A stretch of DNA of 64,000 nucleotides from the NCBI GenBank assembly GCA_037903355.1, contig JBAJFE010000042.1:2740001-2804000 (forward strand), given 5' to 3'. Both the position numbers and the translations under genes were made by a program. Positions 12,651-24,044 of this stretch are shown piece after piece. Source of the DNA: Trichuris trichiura. Taxonomy: Eukaryota > Nematoda > Enoplea > Trichinellida > Trichuridae. Under the pieces are notes generated by a model. It saw only the letters and a list, made by a program, of their open reading frames with translations, was not told the origin of the DNA and did not search any database. Each line of letters begins with the position of its first letter. Positions within the stretch are counted from its first letter, which is position 1.

Positions 12651-13741
12651 GTTCGCTTGCAAAGCAGATTTGACTTAAATCTCTGTAAGTTCGAGGGGTT
12701 TTTCCAATGGTAAAATTGTTCCCTGATAAGAACGTGAGTAGATTTGCAAGATAAAAGTCTGCACAGGGTGCACTAGGCAGATCGGTAAAATGGTATGCTC
12801 TGTAGTGAGGTTGCGGTTTCAGTAAACCTACTTGTGTTGCGCAGAACAGTAGTATGCAAACTTGATACAACTTAATGAATATATGCAGTGTTATCGTCTG
12901 GAGAAGGGTAAGTGAAGATGATGTGAGTTTGTGCTTCATCACACGCGTATTTACTGAACATTGAAGCTCTTCCTTATAATTGAGCATCACTTGATGTCAG
13001 GAAATTAATTGCATTAGCGGCAGCTATTCATGCAGCGAAAATTTACCTTCTGATTGCTTTACGGAATTTTTCCTGCAGGTCGATGCTAAGCACTCTGACT
13101 AATCAAGCTTTACTAACGTCGGCATTCAATTTTCCCATATTGCCAATATGAGCACTAGGAAATCAATTTGCTCATTTCAGCTTAACAAAGAGTTCAAAAG
13201 TTTCGTTGCCATTCATGTTTGAAAGAATGGAAGCGCTGTCAGTCGATTAATAGAGACAAGGTAAGGTTGCGTTTCTTTTCTTCTTCTTCAATTATAAAAA
13301 TTCGGAATAAGCGCACATTAGTTGACAATTCACTGGTACAACCGGTAGTTCTATCACTGTATGGGAGATTCTGTACATTCGTAGGCAAACTCATCGTTAA
13401 ACATTTCATACGGAATCTTTGGAGTGACTTCTTGTTGGGAAGTATTACACACCGAAATAAAAGGAAATGCAAAAGAGATGCATGAGCATAATATGCATAA
13501 GATTATTCATTGGTAAAGGCTCACATTGAGCTTTATTCATTGAAGAATGTTTGTGTTGATGCCTAAAAAAGATGAGAGCCTACATGTTTGTTTTAACTAT
13601 GCCCTAATTCCAATTCCGGGAAACCTTTGCTGTCATTCTGATTAAGTGCCAAATCATTGTACACTTATCATAAAAGCCCATTTGCACTGTAAAGGTTCTT
13701 CCAAAACTTTATGTAAAAAAAGCAACTCCGGAAACTTTGGA

Positions 13742-14965
13742 TGGTAGCATTTCATTCATCCGAAAATGGTAGAGCAAAAGTTGCATAAAATTCCATGTTT
13801 TCAGTCAAGGAATTGCATTTAAAAAGTTGAAAATTTAGATTCCTGTTACGGGACAAATATTTTTGTCGCAGCAAATACGTCAAAGCAGCAGCCCAAGATA
13901 CGCAAAGGTTTTCTTGTTTTATTAACAAAAGCAGTTAACACTCATGTAAAAGCAACGTACATCATCTTGACAACATTGTAACAGCGCGAAGCGGACTAAT
14001 GTGAGATGATATTTATCTTGGCGAGATTGATTACTTGCGGTCAAATCTTTTTAGACTGTAACAACAGGTGACTAACTATGGAAAAGCCAAATATGTGACC
14101 TCTGGAAGGATTCTTTTGTTTTAACGAAATTCGTTACGCATAGTTTGAAGTGGGAACTAGTTTGACGCGACCAACTGATTTAAGGCGAGGGTTTGTAGAG
14201 ACATTTAAAATTAAACAACGTTTAGTTACTTCATCGTTGAAATAAGAATTGAAAGGATGAAGGAAAAAGGAACTTTCCTGGAACGGTTTACAGAATCAGG
14301 AGCGAATGTTCTGTCTGGTACATCGAGGAAATGGGCAACACGTTAGCAGTCACAGTTGCGGAAGTCCATCAATCAAAGGAGGATAGCAGAAGGTAGATTT
14401 AGTGGTAGAAGCAACGATCAAGCTCATGATCGTCCGCAATCGCGTGTACCTCAGGAATTTATGGAACAAGCTGACCAAGCTTCATGCAACACGCTACGCG
14501 TTATTCAGGCCATCTCTAAGCAAGTGTCTTCTGCAGTGGGTCACTTTATAATTAGCAAAATCAAACAGGTGCTGCGCATAAAGCACAAGTCAAATATCGA
14601 CAGGGACAACAATAGAGTAGAGGCGGACAGTTGGACAAAGATTATTAGTTCACTAAAACTATTACAACGTAAGGAGCCCCACCTGTTACTAGATATTGCC
14701 CTTAATTTTGTTTTGTGTTATTTCACCTTGCTTCTCTACACCTTAATTTTACACAAAAAGTCCATAAGGACTGGAAGGGATTGAAAACATTGCTACATGG
14801 GCCAGAGATTTTTCCCTGGGGCCAGCATGATTTCCTGCAGAAATTTTGTTGGCTTCTATGGTCTGTAAATACTTGCCCTTCCTAGTGGGTGGGTGTGTTG
14901 CAGGCTACATTGCTTTCCGGAGACCTTGGAATTTCAGCTGGAAAAGGCCTAAGAGGGGACCCTGA
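13742..14965 (+). other. 1.2-kb segment present only in duplication copy 1, with a 142-codon ORF
   Basis: Flanking sequence is continuous in unit 2 around 22795, so this stretch was either inserted in unit 1 or deleted from unit 2. It contains an open frame 14356-14784 (142 codons). The predicted product is basic in the first half and ends in a hydrophobic stretch (NFVLCYFTLLLYTLIL). I recognise no domain. No clear terminal repeats or target-site duplication were seen at the edges. The ORF may be fortuitous. Confidence 0.3.
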
Positions 14966-15508
14966 AATATTTTCACACACTGAAAGTAAGATTAAGTTCA
15001 AAGAGAAAACGGGGACCCTGAGTTTAAGAAGCACTCCTCTAGACGAATCTCTAAGGTTGAATTCAACATATACAATTCCTGAATGGCTCATTAAAGCGTT
15101 GAAAAATACAACAAAACCTAAGCACCCCCTTCTGCCTAATAACCACTTTGCAATTCGTTCCGAACAAACGTGGGCCAATAGAAACCACACGTATATGTGA
15201 TTATGGAATACATCATACCTTTATTATGGTTGTCAGCCATGCATCTCCAAAGAGTAAGATGTACCTGTGAAGTAAACAGTGCAGCCTTAGATTAACCAAG
15301 CTTTTATTGGAAAGCGCACATTTCTGCTACGTAGGAAAAAGGAAAAAGTCAGACAAGCTTTTATGATGCATGAACGACTAGGTTGAGCACCAGGCCAGCT
15401 AATTGTCAGAACGGAACGATGGACGTCACAACGTTTCCACGACTGTTAATTGCCACACTTGGAAAAACACCCCTTATCTCGCGAGCGTAATATATGCCAC
15501 ATAGGCAG

Positions 15509-15701
15509 GGGTTTTAAAGTGATAATTATACTGATAATTCTTTTTTGTGTCTATGGCTTGTTTCTCTCAAATCGTTGCTCACAGCACACCAATGCCCCAC
15601 TGTGGAATGTTGAACAGCGGTACGAACTAGGGACAAATGCTTATGATAATTGTACTGCAACTTTTAGACTTCGGAGCGGAAACACATTTTTGAAAAGATA
15701 A
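15509..15701 (+). CDS. Possible terminal exon of an unknown membrane/secreted protein, unit 1 copy
   Basis: A 193-bp stretch preceded by an AG acceptor (ATAGGCAG) is open to TAA and has an exactly equal-length partner at 23352-23544. It encodes a hydrophobic start (FKVIIILIILFCVYGLFL) then SNRCSQHTNA, WNVEQRYEL, NAYDNCTATF and LRSGNTFLKR. There are no indels between the copies inside this block, although a 1-bp indel occurs just upstream. No in-frame ATG is conserved, so it would need an upstream exon, which I did not find. No family recognised. It may be chance, but the frame conservation is notable. Confidence 0.25.
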
Positions 15702-17217
15702 GGGAAAGTCAATGAGTATCTATGAGTGGTAGGTATTGGCGCATTGACATTTAAAATGGCTATTTGCGGTTCCAATCCGTTTTCAAGAAAATTTCTGTTA
15801 CGAACTATTTCTTTCTTTCAACTTTCCGAAAGCTAAAACTGGCTCGATGAATTGATATTGCTCCCTTTAATGCTATTTGCATGTCTGCGGAAGGTTTTTT
15901 CCAGATTTACTAGAATTCGAGGAGCAATATTGGAATGGAACAAGCCCACTCCGGTTTTGCGGCGAGGGCAACGCAGACAACACAGTACATGAATTTACTC
16001 ACGACCATGCGTGTTTGCAGTCAGGTTTCTCAGTCTCACAAATCCTCAAAGCTTTGCTTTGTTGGGAAACCTTTTGTTCTTTTCCCGATATAGGTAGGTC
16101 TAAGTGAAAAGCATAACCTCGGCGGATAGACGATCAGACAAAGAGTAATTTTATAAACGCTAGCCATGATGCAACGTGGGTTTCGAAACTTCGTTATTAA
16201 TAAGCTCCTGTATAATGTCTCTTTTTCCTGACAGTTCACTACACAGTCGTCCACGTGCTCGTTTCTGAAGATTAGAGAAGCTGTCCTGATAGACTCAACC
16301 TTCACGAATTGGAAGCATAACTCTACATTTTAACGTAGAGTTGATTATTATATCGCATGTTTTTTATTAAATACTGTAGGCATTCAACAAAGTAGAAGTT
16401 AAAACGGCACTCATAACTGAGAACAAAAATTTAATCCCATCAGATAGGTGGGTATTGATGAGGTGCAGTGTCCTTGAATGTGATGAGATTGGGGCATTGT
16501 GAACACCCCCTTGTTTTGTGAATGATGCTTCTTTGTTTATCGCTGTTGAAAAACAACGGCTCAGCACCATACTTGAAGTGAACAAAAAATATTAGGCCAG
16601 AGCAAAAAATTTAGATAGTACTTTCTTCGAACGAAGCTTTGAGAAACGGAATTTCAGTAGGGTTAATGCAGTTCGGACCTACTATCCAGTAATGCTGAAA
16701 GGGAAAACACTGTTACAGAGAATTTCATTCAAATGAAGTTATTTCAACAGAGATGCAATTGTATGTTGTAACATGATACTATCCTTGAACAAACGGTGCT
16801 TCGTAACGAGATAAGGTTTCATGGTTTGGTAGATTTTCTACGGCTTTCCCCGTTTTTTGTCTGTGCTGGTAGCTGTAATTAAACGTAACAACCGCTCTAC
16901 TAACGGATGGATCAGCGACTATTAGGAAATTGTACAAAACCAACGCACTCAACTTTACTTCAGAGCTTTCTGAAAGCTCTAGTTCCGTCGTCAGTGACAT
17001 GGAAAAACATTCCATTCTTCCTTATTCAAATAACATTTATCCATCAGCGACGGTCATTGTGGCGAACTCAGCGACTTTTTATGTCAGAAAATCCAAGCTA
17101 GCAAGTTTTGGTATCTACTTTAGACCTCTCCGTTCATCCTCCTTACGCGGTAAGGTAGGTTCACTCTCAGTATTACGATGTTTCTAACGGTGCATATTTC
17201 ATGGTATAAAGCTAAAG

Positions 17218-17223
17218 TTTATT
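17218..17223 (-). terminator. Poly(A) signal of Kunitz gene copy 1
   Basis: AATAAA on the minus strand about 105 nt past the stop at 17327; the same signal is conserved in copy 2 at 27070-27075. Confidence 0.5.
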
Positions 17224-17326
17224 TGAAATGTACTGAGTCAAACACAATTGCGCAACTGCTCAACTTTGACTTGGACGGCCTAATAATCATTTGCAAAACA
17301 CTACAACGTTTCCTGTCAACATTAAC

Positions 17327-18392
17327 TCAACGTTTCTTGCCAACATTAACTCCTCTGTTGCATTTCTTATCGCACGCTGCTTTAGTTTCGAATCGGTTGG
17401 AGTTCCCTTCACATCCGCCATAGGTGAACGGTTCACATTTCTTGCCGTCTCGGTTGAAGTACCACATTTGGAAAGCGCCTCTACAAGGGCCAGCGTCCAT
17501 CTTCTGATTACACGTCAGCTCGTCGAGACAAACAGTTTCACATTGCTGCTTGCTATCGAAATTATTTGAATTACCGCCACATCCGCCGTAGTAGAATGTT
17601 TCACACTTTCGGGTTCGCGGATTGAAGAACCATTTCTGGTGCCTAGCCCGGCAGTTACCAACCTCTGCTGGCTGACCGCATATGCCAAATGACTTCAGCT
17701 CTCCAAACATTTTTCTTCACATTCTTGTTTGCTCTCGAAGTTGTTTGAGTTTCCTTTACAACCGCCGTAAATGAATTCCTTACACTTTCGATCGTCAAGG
17801 TCAAAGAACCATCTTGTATGACGTGCTCTGCAAGGGCCAGTATCACTTGGTTGCATACAATTGCCAGACGATGTCGATGGTTTTTGTTTTTTGACGCATT
17901 TCGCTTCGCATTCTTCTTTTGTAGCAAAATTGTTTTCATTTCCTTGGCATCCTCCGTAGATGAACAGCTGACAATCGTTCGTTTCTTCAGAATAGTACCA
18001 TCTATTTATTGCCGCCATACATGGACCAACGTCCAAGGGCTGTTTGCACGGATCCTTCTTTCCTTGCTTGACGCACAGTCTGTTGCAGGCTCTTTTCTTT
18101 TCAAATCTGTTCCCGTTGCCTTCGCAACCACCGTAAACGAACAGTGCACATTCCTTTAATGTAATGTTGTAATACCATTGGTGTTGTACTGCAAGGCACG
18201 GTCCGGCGTCTGGTTGAAGTTGGCATACCGATGAATCTTTGGTCTCACTTTCGATAACAACTGCAAGTATGATTAGTAACTTTCCAAGTTGAGTTTTTTC
18301 TTGCACTTACCAGGTTTTCGTCCTCCATTCACTGTTTCTAACGCGGCCACTGGTAGGAAGAAAAAGAGTGCATACAGAAGCTTCAATGCCAT
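17327..18392 (-). pseudogene. Multi-Kunitz secreted protease inhibitor, copy 1, frameshifted after domain 3
   Basis: Exon 1, 18311-18392, encodes a signal peptide (MALKLLYALFFFLPVAALE); exon 2 starts at 18260 after a TTGCAG acceptor. Domains in order: K1 (CLAV..., P1 Leu), K2 (P1 Met), K3 (P1 Arg), then K4 and K5 (both P1 Arg) in another frame. Compared with copy 2, one A is missing between 17701 and 17702 (plus-strand numbering). The frame therefore ends as CLES-stop at 17695, just after the last cysteine of K3. Translation as it stands gives a secreted protein of three complete Kunitz domains; K4 and K5 remain open (17327-17710) with all cysteines. So this is either a fresh pseudogene, a functional three-domain gene, or an assembly error. 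K2 differs strongly from copy 2. Kunitz domains block serine proteases by inserting the P1 residue; the target is unknown. Confidence 0.85.
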
Positions 18393-18416
18393 TGCTGTAA
18401 TGCAAATGGGAGAGTG

Positions 18417-18447
18417 ACTGATGCAATTTCCTCTCTTCTTTTATACC
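18417..18447 (-). promoter_or_regulatory. TATA box and initiator of Kunitz gene copy 1
   Basis: GGTATAAAAG at 18438-18447 on the minus strand is followed about 28 nt downstream by a TCAGT initiator at about 18417-18421, and the ATG lies about 26 nt further. The block is identical in copy 2. Confidence 0.6.
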
Positions 18448-19664
18448 ACCATTGAGTTGTCATTTCATGTCTGTACTCACGCTGCTGAACAGCTGATTCC
18501 ACTAGGAAAAGGTCAAAGATAGAGGATTAAGGGACGCGTAATTTTTCCTCTTCTTCTTGGCCGCTGCGCCACCAGTGTTTACCAAGCTTTCATCTTTTCA
18601 TTTTTAGCGCACATGGATTCGTTTTTGTGAGCGCTTTGCTGCATAATGCTAGTGAAAATGCTGACTGAATCGTATAGTAGTGGAATCATAATGGAAGGAC
18701 TGTTGTTTGTCTTTAGGTGACTGATTTAACTGTTACATTGCCTGGACACGTACTAGTCAGTGTTTTCGTTTGATAATTCGAGAAAACCTTATTCTGCCAC
18801 TGAAACGATATGTTGAAATCTTACGTTCACATCGCAATGCTATATTGTAATTTGCGCAGAATTTTGCGTATTACAGTGGGCGGCGGAAGGAACTATCTCA
18901 TGGGGGCAGAAACGATCTTGTTGTTGACGTGGAGGTTAAGACTGTTACGGATCAAGGTCAGGTACTTCTCTTTCAGATCAACCAAGCTTAAGACAATGTG
19001 CGCTAGCATGCACACTTTGCGTTATTTGTTGCCTAAAGCCTGTCCCTTGTGCAGTGCTTTAGAATTGTTTTCAGAAGAATAGAAGTTGCGCCGTTATCTC
19101 TCTACTCATCTCATTTATCGTCATGTACCCACGTCGTTAAGTTATTGGCACTGCAATGTTGAAGCACTTGCAGCTTTCATTGAATACTATTTAGAAAGAC
19201 AACATTCACGTTGTTCCTTCCCATATAGTCTAAGAAGTCCTTCGCGTCTGCTTATAAAGCTGCGACAGTCATTTCCAAAGACAGTGACCATCCTAGAATG
19301 GTTAAAAATATTGCTTTTCGTGAGAACAGCATCGGCCGTCGTGAGTGCGCGCGCTGTTCATGTGGTTTGCGAATAAGCTTTTGAATGAGAATAACGCGAA
19401 AAAAATGCTCTCTGACTCCACCGTTACCTACCGCTGATTTGCAGTTCAAGCAGGTCAGGGGGCGTTTTCTCTTACATGACTGCCATTGCGCGGCGCTGGT
19501 TTTTATACAATGCGTGACGATGTTGCGGTTAATTCAAATGACACCTGGAAATGAATGTTGCGTCATCCGCCTTGGAAATGTAAGATTCCTTGTAGTTCTC
19601 GTTAACTTGGCTAGTCCAAAGTTAGATGTTTTGTTCGAAATTAAAGTTAGGGTACTGCGGCTCA

Positions 19665-20525
19665 GTGATGACAATTTTACGACATTGTTCTAGCGAACGA
19701 GTGAACCCAGTGTGACGTAAGCTATATTGCGTGTGAATTGCTTCGTTTTGGAATCGACCTTGTTCCATCGTTAGCGTGCCGTCGTTATGTTTTTCCGTAT
19801 GTCGATTTTCTCATATCAGTTACCTTTCCGTGAATTTTCAAGAAATACAACCAGAAGGTTAGTCTGATGTTTTCAAGTTATTGTCTCAGTTACCTGAATC
19901 ATAAATTCTTTGGAACACCCAGTGAGTGTGCGCGTTTTTCTCAAGCGAATGTGCAAGTAGTTCGTCGATTGATTAGGAAATTATTTAGTCAGCGCGTATT
20001 TACAGCTTTCAGGCACACACCGTTCATCCGAGTGATTTAATGTAGCAGTTAAGGAAGATTGCTTGCACGGCGCTGGGAAATGGAATTTCCAAGCAGCCTA
20101 TAAGAAGACTTTCTTTTCTTGTTGACTAGCTAAACTTTCTGACGGAGGTGGAAACCACGTACGTTGCTATTATATTTATCAGGTAAGCTAGGAGAAGATC
20201 CTGTCCCGCCGCGCAATCTTGCAGTGCTCAGCAAAGCTCGTTATTGCAGTGCATGCAGCGTTATGGTATAAATACTGAAAGCGTTGTTTCGCAACAATCA
20301 ATCGTTCGCTCGCAAAACAGAGTTGGCTTAAATCTCTGGAACTTCGAGTGACTCCTAATGACAAAGTCTTTCGCTGATCCGAACGTAATTAGGCTTCTAA
20401 AGTGAACATCTCCACAATAGGCAGATGACAAATAGGAAAAGTCACAAATTCAGCAGTGAGCTTTGGCTTTTAGTAAATCCATTCGTGTTACGTAGATTAA
20501 TATGATGCAAATTTGGTGCGAGTCC
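19665..20525. repeat. Partial third copy of the duplicated unit's left end
   Basis: Matches 11905-12850 of copy 1 and 21091-21900 of copy 2, e.g. CCATCGTTAGCGTGCCGTCG, TTCTTTGGAACACCCA and TTTAGTCAGCG. It stops abruptly at a run of nine C residues near 20536-20544. It contains the cleanest version of the shared TATA/initiator block. The Kunitz gene is not included. Confidence 0.8.
20265..20306 (+). promoter_or_regulatory. TATA/initiator-like block in the partial copy
   Basis: GGTATAAATA at 20265-20274, then about 30 nt to AATCAATCGTTCGC. Shared with the two full units (12613-12650 and 21655-21696). Suggests a plus-strand transcription start in each repeat unit; product unknown. Confidence 0.4.
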
Positions 20526-20554
20526 AGTTACACACCCCCCCCGGGAACACTCCA

Positions 20555-20800
20555 ACAAAGAGTTTAAAATTTGCGCTTTCCTCTTGGAAGTTTAAGGTAT
20601 ACAGGGAAGAGTATAATTTGAGAGCTTAATGCTCGGGTTAAAACAGTTTAAGGATAGCACTTTAGACCCGGTAGTTTAAAGTTTAGAACGAACAATCTAA
20701 TGTGTGAACGTGATGGTGAGGTTAAAAGAGTTTCAAATGAGCACTTTAAACTTGGAAGTTTAAAGTTTAAACGTGATGCTCAGGTTACAGCTTTAGCGAA
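20555..20800. repeat. Short imperfect tandem repeat (AGTTTAAA / GCACTTTA units), related block at 26415-26580
   Basis: Two to three units of about 80-90 bp share GGTTAAAA-AGTTT, GCACTTTA and GTAGTTTAAAGTTT-like blocks, ending with CGTGATGCTCAGGTTACAGC. The same ending and a degenerate unit occur at 26415-26515 in the other copy region. Function unknown. Confidence 0.5.
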
Positions 20801-23351
20801 CCCATAAATTTAGTTTTCTCTTTCTGAACAAAGTGTCACTCGCTCCGTAAAACACTGCGGTAATAAGTGGCACTGACAGCGGAGCTTGGCTACCATAAAT
20901 GCTTGTAAGGTCACAATTGCTCTTCTTTCAATGGCCCTTCCTAATCATGTCGCTCAGTTAAGCCGCAACCGCAAGTTCCCACATTTTGCTACTTGTAATC
21001 AGTTTTGCTATTTCCTCGGAAGATCGCTTAACAAGCGACTTCTTCCTCAGGCCAAGTAGGACGACGGAAAGACGATGATCGAAAGAATATCAATTACCTT
21101 TCCGTGAATTTTCAAGAAATACAAGCAGGAAGTTAATCTGATGCTGTTCAGGCTTTGTCTTATTTACTTGAATTCTTAATTCTTTGGAACTCCCAATGAG
21201 TGAGCATGTTTCGAATTGACATTATGTACGACGTTATCAAAGTTTAAATTATCCGAGCTTCGTACTGTAACAGAACCAAATCAGTTCTTCCGCTCATCAT
21301 TGTCATTTTTCCTTCTATGAATTGCTCTCAAGCGAATTTACAAGCAGTTAGTCCATTAATTAAGAAACTGTTTAGTCAGCGGATTGTCGCAGCCTTTAGG
21401 CAACAACGTTCACCAGAGCGATTTAGTAGAGCAGTTAAAGAAGGTTGCTTGCATGGCGCCTTGAAGACAGAGTTTTCAAGCGGCGTATGAGAAGACTTTC
21501 CTTTTTTGTTGGCTGTCTACACTTTCTGACAAAGTTGGAAACCGCGTACTTTGCTGTTATAATTGTCAGCTATTAGAGGAGAAGAAGATCCCCTCCCACC
21601 GTTCGATCTTCCAGTCTTTAGCAAAGTTCGTTATCACAGGGATATTAGTGCTATAGGATAAGTACTAAAAGCGTCGTTTCGCAACTATCATTCGTTCGCT
21701 TGCAGAACGGGTTTGACTTGAATGTGTGGTAGTTCGAGCGGCTCGTAGAGCTAAAGCGATTCGCTGGTCTGAGCGTGAGTAGGTCTCTATGATAAAAGTC
21801 CGCACAGGACGCACTCGGCAGATTGGTAAAATGGCAAGTTCAGGAACGAGCTTGTGCTTTTAGTAAACCTGTTCGTGTTACGTAAAACAGGAGGATGCAA
21901 ATTGAATACGACTCAATAAACATATGCTGTGTTGTCATCTGGAGGAGAGTAAGTAGCGGTGCTTAAGTTTGTGCTTTTTCGGACGCGAATTTGCTAAACA
22001 TCAGAGTTCTTCTTTATAATTGAGCATCAATTGTTGTCAAAAATTTTGATGCACTAGTAGCAGCTATTCATGCAGGGAAAACTTTTCTTTTGATTGCTTT
22101 ACGGAATTCTGACGGCAGGTCGATGCTAAGCACTCTAGCGAATCAAGATTTACAAAGTTCGTTATTCAGTTTTGCAAACTGCCAATATCAGCGTCAGAAA
22201 ATCAATTTGCTCATTTCAGTTTAACGGAGAGTTCAAAAGTTTCATTGCCATTCATGTTTGAAACAATGGAAGAGATGCCAGTCGATTAATAGAGACAAGG
22301 TAAGGTTGCGTCTCATTTCTTCTTCTTCAACCATGACAATTCAGAATAAGCGTGCTTTAGTTGTCAGCTCACTGGTACTTCAGGTCATTCTACCAGTGTG
22401 GGGAGATAATTGTTTATTCTGTATATTCCGCAGGAGGACTCATCGTTAAACATTTAATATAGAATCTTTACATCAGCCTCTTTTTGTGAAGTATCACACT
22501 GAAATAAAAGGAGATGCAAAAAGAGTTGCGTGAGCACAATAGGCATAAGACTATCCATTCTTCATTGTTAAAAATTTATATTGGGCTTTATTCGTTGAAG
22601 ATTGTTTGTGTTGATGCCTAAAAAGGGTGAGAGCCACTATGCTTGTTTTAACCATTCCCTACTTCCAACTGCGGAAAACCTTTCCTGTGATTCTCATTAG
22701 GTGCCCAATCATTGTTATACACTTACGATAAGAGCCCATTTGCACCGTAAAAATTCTAGAACGTTGTGTAAGAAAAACGCCTCCGCAAACTTTGGAGGAC
22801 TGTGAAGTATTTTCAGATGGAGAATGTAGGATTAAGTTCAAAGAGGAGACAGAGACCCTGAGCTTGAGAAGCACTGCTCTAGACTCTGCTCTAAGGTCGA
22901 ATTCAACGTATACAATTCCTGAATGGCTCATTAATGCGTTGAGAAATACAATAAATCCTAAGCACCTCCTGCCTAATAACCACTCTGCAATTCCTTCCGA
23001 ATAAACGTGGGCCAGTAGAAACCACACGTATATGTGATTATGGAATACATCATACTTTTTATTATGGTAGCCAGCCCTGCATCTCCAAAGACCAAGATGT
23101 ACCTGTGAACTAAACAGTGCAATCTTAGATTAACCAAGCTTTTATTGGAAAGCGATCATTTCTGCTACGTAGGAAAAAGTGAAAAAATCAGACAATAAGC
23201 TTTTATGCTGCGTGAACAGCTGGGTTGAGCACCAGGCCAGCTAATTGTCAGAACAGGACGATGGACGTCACAATGTTTCCATGATTGTTAATTGCCACAC
23301 TTGGGGAAAGCAGCCGTTATCTCGCGAGCGTAGTATAAGCCACATAAGCAG

Positions 23352-23544
23352 GGATTTTAAAGTGATAATTATACTGATAATTCTTTACTGTGTCTATGGC
23401 TTGTTTCTCTCGAATCGTTGCTCACAGCACACCAATGCTTCACTGTGGAATGTTGAACAGCGGTACGAATTAAGAACAAATGCTTACGATAATTGTACTG
23501 CAACTTTTAAACTTCGGAGCGGAAACACATTTTTGAAAAGATAA
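23352..23544 (+). CDS. Possible terminal exon of an unknown membrane/secreted protein, unit 2 copy
   Basis: Equal-length partner of 15509-15701, with a conserved AG acceptor, hydrophobic segment (VIIILIILYCVYGLFL) and stop. Replacements include F to Y, P to S, G to R and R to K, alongside at least four silent changes. This pattern is compatible with weak purifying selection but too short to prove. No in-frame ATG. Confidence 0.25.
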
Positions 23545-24044
23545 GGGCAATTCAATAAATATGCATGGGTGGTAAGCATTAGGTCATTGACACCTAACAT
23601 GGTTGTTTGCGGTTCCAATCCGTTTTCAAGAAAATTTCTGTTACAAGCTATTTCTTGCTTTCAACTTTCCGAAAGCTAAAACTGGCTCGACGGATCGACA
23701 TTGGTTCCTTTAATGCTATTTGCATGTCTGCGGAAGGTTTTTCCCAGATTTACTAGAATTCGAGGAACAATAGTGGAATGGAACAAGCCCACTCCGGTTT
23801 TGCGGCGAGGGCAACTCAAACAACACAGTACGTGAATTTATTCACAACCATGCGTGTTTGCAATGAGGTTTCTCAGTCTCACAAATCCTCAAAACTTCGC
23901 TTTGTTGGAAAACCTTTTGTTCTTTTCACGATATAGGTAGGTCTAAGTGAAAAGCATAATCTCGGCAGATAGACGATCAGGCAAAGAGTAATTATATAAA
24001 AGCTGGCCATGATGCAATGCAGGTTTTGAAACTTCGTTATTAAT

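Larger units (their letters stand above)
11905..19376. repeat. Segmental duplication, copy 1 (about 7.5 kb)
   Basis: Collinear with 21091-29232. Anchors: ORF start regions at 12280/21317, the GACAAG|GTAAGG site at 13260/22299, the ATCTCGCGAGCG block at 15475/23317, and the Kunitz genes 17327-18392/27179-28245. The offset changes from about 9.04 kb to 7.84, 8.13 and then 9.85 kb, showing several large insertions or deletions between copies. Unit 1 has a segment at about 13742-14965 that unit 2 lacks; unit 2 has a foldback insertion at 24045-24349 and further extra DNA between about 24900 and 26800. Non-coding parts match at roughly 90% by eye. The right edge of similarity is near 19376/29232. 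Confidence 0.9.

Noticed and set aside
17291..18159. Plus-strand frames over the Kunitz genes (also 27143-28012)
   Set aside because: Antisense shadows of the cysteine-rich coding sequence; no own start context or domain.
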